Shown one piece after another: positions 1-7,561 of a DNA stretch of 14,446 nucleotides. The notes below the pieces were generated by a model. The model was not told the origin of the DNA, did not search any database, and worked only from the letters and a program-made list of their open reading frames with translations. Position 1 is the first letter of the stretch; every line of letters begins with the position of its first letter. The stretch is taken from contig CAMLKQ010000023.1 in the NCBI GenBank assembly GCA_946480585.1, positions 1-14,446 on the forward strand, written 5' to 3'. The position numbers and the translations under genes are program-made. Source of the DNA: an uncultured Kangiella sp. (GTDB lineage Bacteria > Pseudomonadota > Gammaproteobacteria > Enterobacterales > DSM-103792).

Positions 1-783
1 CGCTTCAATGGCGATGTCTTTGTCACCGGTGTTCGCCACGATTTTGATTTGGTTCAGGGCTGGAAAACGCATATCCAGTTCGGCAATTTGCAGCACGCCT
101 TTGCTGAACAAAAAGCCGTTTCAGCGATACCGGCAGCGGCGCTGTTGCCGGTCGCCAAGGGGCTGCAGATTGGCATCGTGGTCAGCAATGAGGATCCGGA
201 AGGGGAGCATCGGGTCCGGGTGCGACTGCCGCTGGTTGATACCGATCAGGACGGCATCTGGGCGCGCGTGGCCAATCTCGATGCTGGCAGCGAGCGTGGC
301 TTTTTCTTCCGACCGGAAATTGGCGATGAAGTGGTGCTGGGTTTTCTTGAAGAAGACCCGCGCCAAGCCATCCTGCTCGGCATGCTGCATAGCAGTGCCC
401 ATCCCGCGCCGCTGGAAGGCAGTGATGCCAACCACGAGAAATGCATTCAAAGCCGGGAAAAATTGTTGCTGTCCTTCAATGACGAGAAAAAAGTGCTCCA
501 ACTCGAGACGCCAGCCGGCAATGTCCTCGCACTGGATGAGGACAAGCAGACGGTCAGCCTGACCGACCAACACGGCAACAAGATTGAGCTCAGCAAGGAC
601 GGCATCAAGATTGAGAGTATCAAGGCCATTGAGTTGAAAGCGGCGACCGAGTGCAAGTTCGAGTCCGGCACCGGCTTTTCGGCCAAAGGCGGCACGGAAT
701 TGAAACTGGAAGGCGCGGTCAGCGCGGAGCTGTCGAGCGCCGCCACCACCACCATCAAGGGTGGCATCTTGCAGCTGAATTGA
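1..783 (+). CDS. eCIS spike protein, VgrG/gp5-like (Afp8 type), 5' truncated
   Basis: The frame is open from base 1, so the N-terminal gp27-like part lies outside the window and 260 residues are visible. Residues about 54-135 look like a gp5/VgrG OB-fold: a short stretch reading IVVSNEDPEGEHRVRVRLP is followed by a W-A-R-V segment and the hallmark F-F-x-P-E-x-G-D-E-V-V-L-G-F. Residues about 155-260 carry short alternating polar/hydrophobic repeats (LTDQHGNKIELSKDGIKI, then several I-E-x-K-like units) typical of the triple-stranded beta-helix of a spike needle. In the family the protein forms a trimer under the baseplate centre and punctures the target membrane. The PAAR gene just downstream supports this, since PAAR caps the spike tip. 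The C-terminus ends soon after the beta-helix (GGILQLN) with no extra effector domain. A T6SS VgrG is the alternative reading, but the downstream genes are of eCIS type. Confidence 0.9.
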   Translation, partial: RFNGDVFVTGVRHDFDLVQGWKTHIQFGNLQHAFAEQKAVSAIPAAALLPVAKGLQIGIVVSNEDPEGEHRVRVRLPLVDTDQDGIWARVANLDAGSERGFFFRPEIGDEVVLGFLEEDPRQAILLGMLHSSAHPAPLEGSDANHEKCIQSREKLLLSFNDEKKVLQLETPAGNVLALDEDKQTVSLTDQHGNKIELSKDGIKIESIKAIELKAATECKFESGTGFSAKGGTELKLEGAVSAELSSAATTTIKGGILQLN

Positions 784-834
784 GCGTGTTGTGCAGACGG
801 GTAGCGGCCGGCAAATGCCGGTGAGGTGTGCGTG

Positions 835-872
835 GCGTTTGATCGCCGCGATTGAACGCTGCGTTTGATCGC
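835..872 (+). repeat. Direct repeat pair with internal hairpin
   Basis: The 12-mer GCGTTTGATCGC occurs at 835-846 and again at 861-872, with starts 26 bases apart. The second copy lies within a perfect inverted repeat, GCTGCG (858-863) / CGCAGC (870-875), with a six-base loop TTTGAT. No U-tract follows, so it is not a standard terminator. It could be an RNA structure or protein-binding site tuning PAAR expression, or a chance duplication. Confidence 0.45.
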
Positions 873-894
873 AGCAACACAGGATTGTTGACGC

Positions 895-903
895 AGGAGG
901 AGG
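895..903 (+). promoter_or_regulatory. Strong ribosome binding site for the PAAR gene
   Basis: AGGAGGAGG lies five bases before the ATG at 909 (eight bases from its AGGAGG core). It decides the start at 909 over the upstream in-frame TTG at 852. It is the strongest Shine-Dalgarno I see in the window. Confidence 0.8.
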
Positions 904-908
904 CGGAT

Positions 909-1187
909 ATGCCGGCAGCGGTTCGCGTAGGCGATGTCACCACCCATGGCGGTACTGTGATTGGTCCCGGCATGCCGACGGTATTGATTGCCGGTATGCC
1001 GGCGGCGGTACTCGGTGACATGCATGTGTGTTCGCTGCCGCCCAATGCCCATCAGCCGACCGTTAGCCCGTTTCCGGCCGGCAGTGCAACTGTGTTGATT
1101 GGCGGCAAGCCGGCGCTGCGTACCACCGACACCTGCATCTGTGGCGCGATGGCGATAGTGGGCGCGCCAACCGTGATGATTGGTTGA
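909..1187 (+). CDS. PAAR-domain spike tip protein
   Basis: A 92-residue protein that is essentially a single PAAR domain. PAAR proteins form a small cone, usually holding a zinc ion, that sits on the VgrG/Afp8 trimer and sharpens the tip. Visible family marks are the opening A-V-R-V-G-D-x-x-T-H-G-G, the two P-x-V-L-I-x-G-x-P-A-A/L turns (residues 23-33 and 60-70), and the closing APTVMIG. Candidate metal ligands are H13, H39, C41, H48, C76 and C78; which ones bind cannot be told from sequence alone. There is no C-terminal extension, so this is a plain structural tip rather than a PAAR-toxin fusion. It sits directly after the spike gene, and its stop is seven bases before the next start, suggesting coupled translation with the gp25-like gene. 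The start is set by the strong ribosome binding site at 895-903. Confidence 0.93.
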   Translation: MPAAVRVGDVTTHGGTVIGPGMPTVLIAGMPAAVLGDMHVCSLPPNAHQPTVSPFPAGSATVLIGGKPALRTTDTCICGAMAIVGAPTVMIG

Positions 1188-1194
1188 GAGGGTG

Positions 1195-1644
1195 ATGGCT
1201 GTGTCGACCGAACTGCAATACCAATCCTTTCTCGGCACCGGCTGGAGTTTCCCGCCGCGCTTTGATCAGGTCAGTGGCTGCGTCGCGATGACTGCCGATG
1301 AGGAAGACATTGCCGCCAGCCTGCAGATCCTGTTTGGTACTTTGCGTGGTGAGCGGTTCCTGAATCCGAAGTACGGCTTGAATCTGCGCGAGCTGCTGTT
1401 TGAACCGATGAGCACGACCATGACGACCTTCGTCAAGGACAACATCCGGACCAATATCCTGGTGTACGAGCCGCGGATCGCGGTTGAGAATCTGGCGCTG
1501 GATACCAGCCGGCAGTACGAAGGCCGCATCAGCATTCTGCTCGAGTACCGGGTTCGTGCCACCAACTCGCGTTACAACCTGGTCTATCCGTTTTTCATCA
1601 GCGATGGCAGTGAAGTGAAACTACCAGAACCGCCGGCGGTGTGA
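1195..1644 (+). CDS. Baseplate wedge protein, GPW/gp25 family (Afp9 type)
   Basis: A 149-residue protein matching the small gp25-like baseplate wedge proteins that join the baseplate to the first sheath ring in contractile tails. Residues about 35-130 carry the family pattern: an acidic helix start D-E-E-D-I-A-A-S-L-Q-I-L, then LRGERFLNPKYG (50-61), then an L-R-E-L-L-F-E-P segment, and later YEPRI and ISILLEYRV. Length fits the family. The start is uncertain: ATG 1195 is chosen, GTG 1201 has better spacing from the GAGAGG at 1186-1191, and TTG 1180 or GTG 1192 are less likely; the choice changes only a few residues. In Afp and PVC clusters this gene also lies beside the spike and the large baseplate genes. 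I see no oddity in the protein. Confidence 0.92.
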   Translation: MAVSTELQYQSFLGTGWSFPPRFDQVSGCVAMTADEEDIAASLQILFGTLRGERFLNPKYGLNLRELLFEPMSTTMTTFVKDNIRTNILVYEPRIAVENLALDTSRQYEGRISILLEYRVRATNSRYNLVYPFFISDGSEVKLPEPPAV

Positions 1645-1823
1645 TGGGGGCTGCCGGCCTGCGAGCCGGAATGCGTGTGATGGCAAGGCAGTCGATTGGG
1701 TAACGGAACAGAAAGAACGTATTGGGTTTGGCGGGCCATTGTGTCGTTGGCCGCAAGGACGAGGTGCCCCATCGGCACCGGCAAGCTGGCAAACATGACC
1801 ATGCAAAGGACAACGACACCGTC
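1645..1823 (+). other. Intergenic spacer before the Afp11-like gene, with two hairpins
   Basis: This 179-base stretch is the longest gap in the window. It holds an inverted repeat CCGGC (1654-1658) / GCCGG (1665-1669) just after the gp25 stop, and a second, GGTGCC (1763-1768) / GGCACC (1774-1779), with a five-base loop, about 45 bases before the next start. Neither is followed by a U-run. The frame upstream of ATG 1824 is open back to a TTG at 1722, but that 34-residue extension is polar, not recognisable and has no Shine-Dalgarno. An AAAGGA at 1805-1810 is the only candidate ribosome binding site, and at 13 bases it is spaced rather far from the ATG. Confidence 0.5.
1763..1779 (+). other. 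Perfect 6-bp hairpin upstream of the Afp11-like gene
   Basis: GGTGCC / GGCACC are perfect inverted repeats with the five-base loop CCATC. The stem ends 44 bases before ATG 1824. With no T-run it is not a typical terminator. It could be a stabilising or attenuating structure in the leader of the following gene, or chance in GC-rich DNA. Confidence 0.35.
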
Positions 1824-4800
1824 ATGGCTGAGCAAGATTTGATCGACCGGCAAATTTTTGCTGCCGGCCAGAGCCAGAATGAACGGCTGCCGCCCGAGTT
1901 GGCGGCGCAGTTTGTCGTGGCCGATGAGCGCAGCCCGGCCGATTTGTATCGTTTCCTGCAAAAGCTCGCGCCGCATATCCGTTTCTTTCAGGATGATCCG
2001 CTGATACCTGCGGGCACGTGGCAGAACTTTTTCGCCCAGGACCTCGCCACCATACAGCGTTGGCTGGACGGTGATCAGGGTGATGCGCCACCGCACCTCG
2101 GCTTGCTGCTCAGTTTCCTGAAGCTCTACCAGCAACCACAGGCCTTGCTGAACGACACCACCGCCCGCCATCTCGCGTTCTACTACCGGGATGTGCTGCG
2201 TTTTGTCGCCAAGGCGGCGCAGCCGGATCGGGTTCATCTGCTGCTTGAGCTGAAGAAAAACACGGCACCCATAGTGGTCGACGGCAATGCGGTTTTTTCT
2301 GCCGGTAAAGATGCCATCGGTATCGAACGCTTGTATCGGGCCGTGGCAGATACCGTGATCAACCGCAGCCAAGTCGTCGCGCTGCACAGCGTTTACCGCG
2401 ATGATGCCCTGCGCGGCAGCATTCGCTTTGCCGCCATCGCCAATTCCGCCGACGGTTTCGGTGCCGAGTTGCCGGAGGCTGAGCCAAAGTGGCCGGCATT
2501 TGGTCATGCCAATTTGCCGGCCGCGAAGATCGGCTTTGCCATCGCCTCACCGGTGTTGCGACTGGCCGAAGGCGAGCGCCAGATTGAGCTCTTGTTGACC
2601 TTGTCTGGCATGGCGCAACCGACACCGACCAGCGCCGTATTGTCGGCGGCATTTGAGCTGTACCTGAGCGCAGACAAGCGCTGGTTGGGGCCACTGCCGT
2701 ACACCGCCAGCATTGTCAGTGGCGCGGTGCTGCGCGTGCAGGTCACGATTCCGGCCACCGAGCCCGCCATCGTCGATTACGACAGCGCTGTACACAGCGG
2801 CGCGTTTGCGGCAACAGCACCGGTGCTGCAGCTGCTGCTCAAACCCGGCACCGCGCAATTTGGTTATGAGGATTGCGCTGCACTGGTGCTGCAACAGGTG
2901 CAGCTCAAGGTCAAGGTCGATGCGGTCAGCACGCTCGCGCTTGACAGCGACGCCGGCAAACTCGATCCGAAAAAAGCGTTCTTGCCGTTCGGTCCGCAAC
3001 CGGTGACCGGCTCGCGTTTCACGATTGGCTGCCCCGAGGCGTTCAGCAAAAAACTCACCGAACTGAAGCTTATCCTGCAATGGAAAGCGGCACCCGGGCA
3101 GTTTGCCAGCCACTACCAGCACTACAACGCTGGCACCATCGACAACAGCAGTTTTACCTGCGGTGTGTCGTTTCATGACGGCGGCCACTGGCATGTGCAT
3201 CAGGATGGTGTGCGGTTGTTTGGCGCCGATGGCCGCACCGAGACCCAGATCCGGTTTCAGCCCGGCAGTGAAGCCGTAACCAGCAGTCCCTCCACCGGTT
3301 ATCAAATCTACGCGTTGGCGACGACCGGTGCGGTCTGGAGCCAGCAGCAATTGCAGTACGCCATTTACCTGAACAGTCCCTTGCAGTCCTATACCGCGAC
3401 GCCACCGGCGCCTCAGCCCGGCGCCCTGGTGTTGGCGCTGGAGCGGGATTTTCTGCACGCGCAGTACCGCAAACGCACGATCGAAGAAGCATATGCCAGC
3501 GGTGACAAGGATGTGCTCAACGAGCCCTATTCGCCGATGCTGCAGTACTTGAAGCTCGCCTATCAGGCCAGCACCGATGCGGTGGCCATCAACAGCAACA
3601 GTTTGGCGAGCTTTGCCCACCCGGATGTGCAGTTCTTTCATGTCGGATGCTTTGGTGTGCGGCGTGAGCATCGTTACCAGCGCGAACAGCTGGCGTATGT
3701 CAGCGACAAAGCGGTCAGCTTGGTGCCGTCGTTTCCGGATGAGGGCGAATGCCTGATTGGTATCGCCGACGCGGACGCCGGCGATAGCCTGAGCGTGTTG
3801 CTGCAGGTGGCGGAGGGCAGCGCCGACCCTGAGTTGCCCCGCCAGACGGTGCAATGGCAAGTGCTTTGCGACAATTACTGGAAGCCGTTTGCCGACAGTG
3901 AACGGATGCAGGACAGCAGCAACGGCTTGCTGACCAGCGGCATCGTCAAACTGGTGTTGCCCCGCGAGGCAACCCGGAACAACAGTTGGCTCGCCAGTGA
4001 TCGGATCTGGTTGCGCGCCAGCGTGCCGCAACACGTAGCGGCCGTGTCCGAACTGCTGCAGGTTGCCTGCAATGCGGTCGAGGCGGCCTTTGTTGATCAG
4101 GGCAATGACCCCAACCATTTGTTACACGCCTTGCCGGCCAAGCAGATCAGCAAACTGAAAACGCCACTCGCCGGCATTAAATCCATTGTCCAGCCGTATG
4201 CCTCGTTTGGTGGCCGCGCCGCCGAGTCTGCAGATGCCTTGCACCAGCGCGCCGCTGAGCGCTTGCGACACAAGCAACGTGCGATCACGGTCTGGGATTA
4301 CGAGCGCTTGGTGCTGGAGCGCTTTCCGAGCGTCTACCGGGTCAAATGCATCGCCCACGCCACGCCGGACAATTTTCTGGCACCGGGCCATCTGCTGGTG
4401 ATTGTTGTGCCGGATCTGCGACAGCGCAATGGTCGCGATCCCTTGCAACCCAAGGTCGATGCCAACACGCTCAGCGAGATTCAAGCCTTTCTGACCCAGC
4501 ACAGTGCCATGCAGGTGCAGATCCAGGTGCGCAATCCTCGCTATCAAAAACTGCGGCTGGATTTTGCCGTGCGCTTTCATGCCGGCTACGAGTTCAATTT
4601 CTATCGAAACCAGTTGGAACAGATGCTGATCACCGAGCTGTCACCGTGGGCGTTCGGTAGCGGCCAATCGCTGCAGTTCGGTGGCCGCATTTACAAATCG
4701 GTATTGCTGGACCGGGTCGAGGCCGAGCCTTACGTCGACTACCTGCAGGACTTCAAGTTGTACAGCTGGAGCAGTGCGGGCGCTTGGTATGAACAAGCCA

Positions 4801-4889
4801 ACCTGCCGGACCGCAATGATGTGACGCCGGATACGCCTGACAGCATTCTGGTGTCCGATGCCGGTCACGGCATTGTTGAGCTGGTGTGA
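1824..4889 (+). CDS. Large baseplate protein, Afp11/baseplate J-like
   Basis: A 1021-residue protein of the giant eCIS baseplate class (Afp11-like, baseplate J/gp6-related). The first ~200 residues show the pattern seen in long eCIS baseplate proteins: a helical LLLSFLKLY segment, then RHLAFYYRDVLRF, then VHLLLELKKN and a G-N-A-V-F-S-A-G-K-D turn, where J-like proteins begin their beta-rich wedge domains. The middle (about 200-750) is beta-rich with no recognised motif. The C-terminal third has the most characteristic stretch, L-R-H-K-Q-R-A-I-T-V-W-D-Y-E-R-L-V-L-E (814-832, key residues W824, D825, Y826), followed by HLLVIVVPDL and a gp6-like closing fold. It is expected to form wedge dimers with the next gene product around the spike. 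ATG 1824 is preferred over TTG 1722, since MAEQDLIDRQIF begins a normal-looking protein. Its TGA touches the next gene's GTG start, implying translational coupling. Confidence 0.88.
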   Translation: MAEQDLIDRQIFAAGQSQNERLPPELAAQFVVADERSPADLYRFLQKLAPHIRFFQDDPLIPAGTWQNFFAQDLATIQRWLDGDQGDAPPHLGLLLSFLKLYQQPQALLNDTTARHLAFYYRDVLRFVAKAAQPDRVHLLLELKKNTAPIVVDGNAVFSAGKDAIGIERLYRAVADTVINRSQVVALHSVYRDDALRGSIRFAAIANSADGFGAELPEAEPKWPAFGHANLPAAKIGFAIASPVLRLAEGERQIELLLTLSGMAQPTPTSAVLSAAFELYLSADKRWLGPLPYTASIVSGAVLRVQVTIPATEPAIVDYDSAVHSGAFAATAPVLQLLLKPGTAQFGYEDCAALVLQQVQLKVKVDAVSTLALDSDAGKLDPKKAFLPFGPQPVTGSRFTIGCPEAFSKKLTELKLILQWKAAPGQFASHYQHYNAGTIDNSSFTCGVSFHDGGHWHVHQDGVRLFGADGRTETQIRFQPGSEAVTSSPSTGYQIYALATTGAVWSQQQLQYAIYLNSPLQSYTATPPAPQPGALVLALERDFLHAQYRKRTIEEAYASGDKDVLNEPYSPMLQYLKLAYQASTDAVAINSNSLASFAHPDVQFFHVGCFGVRREHRYQREQLAYVSDKAVSLVPSFPDEGECLIGIADADAGDSLSVLLQVAEGSADPELPRQTVQWQVLCDNYWKPFADSERMQDSSNGLLTSGIVKLVLPREATRNNSWLASDRIWLRASVPQHVAAVSELLQVACNAVEAAFVDQGNDPNHLLHALPAKQISKLKTPLAGIKSIVQPYASFGGRAAESADALHQRAAERLRHKQRAITVWDYERLVLERFPSVYRVKCIAHATPDNFLAPGHLLVIVVPDLRQRNGRDPLQPKVDANTLSEIQAFLTQHSAMQVQIQVRNPRYQKLRLDFAVRFHAGYEFNFYRNQLEQMLITELSPWAFGSGQSLQFGGRIYKSVLLDRVEAEPYVDYLQDFKLYSWSSAGAWYEQANLPDRNDVTPDTPDSILVSDAGHGIVELV

Positions 4890-7496
4890 GTGCAAACAAT
4901 GCTGAGCCAACTGACCATCAGCAAAACGCCACCGACGGACGTCGGCTTGCATCAGCCGGGTTTGTACGCGCTGGGGCTCAAATATGTGCAAGCGTTGTCG
5001 CGTCGGGTCTGGACCGATTACAACCTGCACGATCCGGGCATCACGATTCTGGAATTGCTGAGCTATGCGCTGACCGATTTGGCGTATCGCACCCAGTTTC
5101 CGATGGCCGATCTGCTGGCAAGCCCGACCGACAACGCCGCCAACATGGCGAGCCAGTTTTTCACGGCCCGCCAGATTTTGCCGAATCGCCCGTTGACTGC
5201 GGCCGACTATCGCAAGCTCTTAATTGACTTGCCGGGCGTCAAGAATGCCTGGCTACGGCCGCATGCGCTGACCTATTACGCCAATACCCTTGAAGGCCAT
5301 TTGCAGCATCAGGATAGCGGTGAGGTCGGTATTCGCTCGGTGGCCGTGCATGGACTGTATGACGTGCTGATCGATGCGATGGATGACCAGAACACCGTGG
5401 CCGAGCGGGCAGCTTTGCTGGAACAGGTCAGCGCCACGTTGCACGCTAACCGGGGCCTCGCCGAAGACTTCGTCGACATAGGCTTTGTCGACAGCGAGTC
5501 GTTCCGGCTGTGCGCCGAACTGGATTTGAAGCCGGACGCTGATGTTGTTGCGGTACATGCGGCGGTGCTGTTCGCCGTGCAGAACTATCTGGCGCCGCCG
5601 GTATACAACTACAGTCTGGCCGAGATGTTGGCGCGGACGAAAGCGGATGGCAGCCACTATACGGCTGAAGAAATTTTCTGCGGCCCACGCTTGCATTGCG
5701 GCTTCATTCCGGACGACGAGCTCGCCAAAGCCGAGCTGCGAACCGAGATCCGCTTGTCCGATGTCATTGGCCTCATCATGGACATTGACGGCGTCATCGC
5801 GGTCCGCGACATCGTGATCAATGCGGTAGGGGCGACAACGGTCGATAACAAGTGGTTGCTGCCGGTCACAGCGGGCAAAAAAGCGCTGCTGGATACGGTG
5901 GGTTCTCGGCTGGTCTGCTACAAGCGGCATATGCCGATGACCGCCGCACCGGCCCAGGTTGCGACCCGCCTGCAGCAACTGCAGGACGCTGAACGCTTGC
6001 GGCTGGAAACAGTGACCGACGAAGACCTGCCCATTCCGCTCGGTCGCTTCCGCCAGCCGGCGGAGTACCGCAGTTTCCAGCAGGAATTTCCGGCGATCTA
6101 TGGTCTCGGCGAAGAGGGCCTTGGCAGCGAGGCCAGCCCGGCGCGCTTGGCTCAGGTTCAACAACTGCGCGCATACCTGCTGTTCTTTGATCAGGTCATG
6201 GCCGATTACCTGATGCAACTGGCCAAGCTGCGCGACCTGTTCTCAATGGATGCGACAGTACTGCGCAGCTATTTCTACCAGGCGGTGCAGCCAAGTGCAG
6301 CGCTCAGTGCCTTGTACGGCGGCGCCGACCCGGTCGCGCTGATCTCGCAGCACGCCGATGACCCCGCTGCGCAAATCAGCCGGCGCCATCGCTTTCTCGA
6401 TCACCTGATCAGCCGCTTCGCCGAGCAGTTTCATGACTATGCGGCTGTGATGTATGGCCAGTTTTCGCTGGCGCCGGAGCTGCTGGTGCCGGACAAGTGT
6501 GCGTTTCTGCAGGCGTATCCCGCGATCAGCGCCGATCGGGCGCTGGCCTACAACTATTCGCTGGGTAGCGATGAAGCCATCTGGAATACCGACAATGTTT
6601 CCGGTCTGGAAAAGCGCCTGGCCCGGCTGCTCGGTATCCGCAATCACCAGCGCCGCAACCTGAGCGAAGTGCCGTACGACATCTACGCCGAGCTGGACGA
6701 AACGCCAGACAACGAATTCCGGTTCCGGGTACGGCACCGCGTTACCCACAAGATTGTGCTGAGCAGCAGCACCAAGTACGTCACGCAGGCCGATGCGCGC
6801 GCCGAGATGCAGCGTGCCATCGAGTTTGCCCAATCGCCACTGGGCTATGAGCGCAAGCAATCGGTCGATGGCAAACACTATTTCAATATCGTTGATGACA
6901 CCGGTGAGGTGATTGCGCGCCGGATCGAGTACTTCGAAACCGAACAACTGATGAATGCGGCCATCGATGAGTTGATGCTGTACTTGCAACAGCATTACAG
7001 CGAAGAGGGGATGTATCTCATCGAAAACATCCTGCTGCGACCCAAGCCGCCCGGCAATCCGCCGGAAGATCCGTTCCTGCCGATCTGTGTCGACCCCAAC
7101 TGCGGCGACTGTGCCGATGACGACCCGTACTCCTGGCGACTGCACATCATTTTGCCGGCCTACGCCGGCCGTTTCGCCGACATGGATTTCCGTCGTTACG
7201 CCGAACAAGTCATACGGCAGGAAGTGCCGGCCCATCTGCTGGCAAAAATCTGCTGGATCAGTCGCGAAGACATGGCGGCGTTTGAGAGCCTGTATCGCAG
7301 CTGGCTGGAATGGCAGGCCGGTGTCGGAACTGGCGACCGTGAGGCCGAATTGAGTGCCTTTGTCAGCCAGCTGTATCAGCTGAAGAATGTCTACCCAACG
7401 GAGCGGCTGCATCAGTGCGGTGACGAAGCCAACCGGCCCAACAAGTTCATCTTGGGCCGGACAGCGCTGGGCAGCATGCCGGAACTGGATGATTGA
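4890..7496 (+). CDS. Large baseplate protein, Afp12-like wedge component
   Basis: An 868-residue protein (from GTG 4890; ATG 4899 would remove three residues) of the second large eCIS baseplate class. Near the N-terminus it has W-T-D-Y-N-L-H-D-P-G-I-T-I-L-E-L-L (41-57), a signature of gpJ-like and Afp12-like wedge proteins that sits in the first helices of the fold. DYRKLLIDLPGV and several IRLSDVIGLI-like units follow, as in baseplate J-like domains. The C-terminal part has IENILLRPK, then a cysteine cluster C733-x4-C738-x2-C741 before DPYSW, then HIILPAYAGRF and PAHLLAKICWIS (C788). This closing module is familiar from eCIS and related baseplate proteins. Together with the preceding product it should form the wedge heterodimers. 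The start abuts the upstream stop. No signal peptide or membrane segment is visible, as expected for a cytoplasmically assembled particle. Confidence 0.86.
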   Translation: MQTMLSQLTISKTPPTDVGLHQPGLYALGLKYVQALSRRVWTDYNLHDPGITILELLSYALTDLAYRTQFPMADLLASPTDNAANMASQFFTARQILPNRPLTAADYRKLLIDLPGVKNAWLRPHALTYYANTLEGHLQHQDSGEVGIRSVAVHGLYDVLIDAMDDQNTVAERAALLEQVSATLHANRGLAEDFVDIGFVDSESFRLCAELDLKPDADVVAVHAAVLFAVQNYLAPPVYNYSLAEMLARTKADGSHYTAEEIFCGPRLHCGFIPDDELAKAELRTEIRLSDVIGLIMDIDGVIAVRDIVINAVGATTVDNKWLLPVTAGKKALLDTVGSRLVCYKRHMPMTAAPAQVATRLQQLQDAERLRLETVTDEDLPIPLGRFRQPAEYRSFQQEFPAIYGLGEEGLGSEASPARLAQVQQLRAYLLFFDQVMADYLMQLAKLRDLFSMDATVLRSYFYQAVQPSAALSALYGGADPVALISQHADDPAAQISRRHRFLDHLISRFAEQFHDYAAVMYGQFSLAPELLVPDKCAFLQAYPAISADRALAYNYSLGSDEAIWNTDNVSGLEKRLARLLGIRNHQRRNLSEVPYDIYAELDETPDNEFRFRVRHRVTHKIVLSSSTKYVTQADARAEMQRAIEFAQSPLGYERKQSVDGKHYFNIVDDTGEVIARRIEYFETEQLMNAAIDELMLYLQQHYSEEGMYLIENILLRPKPPGNPPEDPFLPICVDPNCGDCADDDPYSWRLHIILPAYAGRFADMDFRRYAEQVIRQEVPAHLLAKICWISREDMAAFESLYRSWLEWQAGVGTGDREAELSAFVSQLYQLKNVYPTERLHQCGDEANRPNKFILGRTALGSMPELDD

Positions 7497-7546
7497 ATGC
7501 GCGCGCCGATTGCCGCGCGTGGGTGCGGCTCGGCCAGACACAAGGG

Positions 7547-7554
7547 AAAGGAGA
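7547..7554 (+). promoter_or_regulatory. Ribosome binding site for the 909-residue protein gene
   Basis: AAAGGAGA lies about eight bases before ATG 7562 and fixes that start. A TTG at 7493 overlapping the previous stop is also in frame and would add 23 residues, but it has no comparable site. Confidence 0.75.
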
Positions 7555-7561
7555 CGCCGTC

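Larger units (their letters stand above)
784..908 (+). other. Intergenic spacer between spike and PAAR genes
   Basis: This 125-base stretch holds no convincing gene. It contains a 12-base direct repeat, a small hairpin and the PAAR ribosome binding site. A TTG at 852 is in frame with the PAAR gene and would add 19 residues, but it lacks a Shine-Dalgarno and the extension (NAAFDRSNTGLLTQEEAD) does not look like part of a PAAR fold. I see no clear sigma-70 promoter. Confidence 0.5.

Noticed and set aside
1..1187. Type VI secretion VgrG-PAAR module
   Set aside because: VgrG and PAAR are shared by T6SS and eCIS. The Afp11/12-like proteins, CIS tape-measure family, Cdc48-like ATPase and DUF4157 protein point to eCIS.
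1654..1669. Rho-independent terminator after the gp25-like gene
   Set aside because: The stem is only five base pairs and no T-run follows.
1722..1823. N-terminal extension of the Afp11-like protein from TTG 1722
   Set aside because: The 34 residues are polar and unlike a domain start, there is no Shine-Dalgarno before the TTG, and ATG 1824 gives a normal beginning.
2547..4118. Long antisense open frame (523 residues) within the Afp11-like gene
   Set aside because: It lies opposite a strongly supported baseplate gene, has no recognisable domain or ribosome site, and long antisense frames are common in GC-rich genes with biased third positions.
6243..7541. Antisense open frame of 432 residues within the Afp12-like gene
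   Set aside because: Composition is His/Arg/Gln/Val-rich as expected from reverse reading of a GC-rich gene, with no motif. The sense strand has conserved baseplate motifs.
7493..7561. N-terminal extension of the 909-residue protein from TTG 7493
   Set aside because: ATG 7562 has a strong AAAGGAGA site at good spacing. The extension is Arg-rich and looks non-coding.
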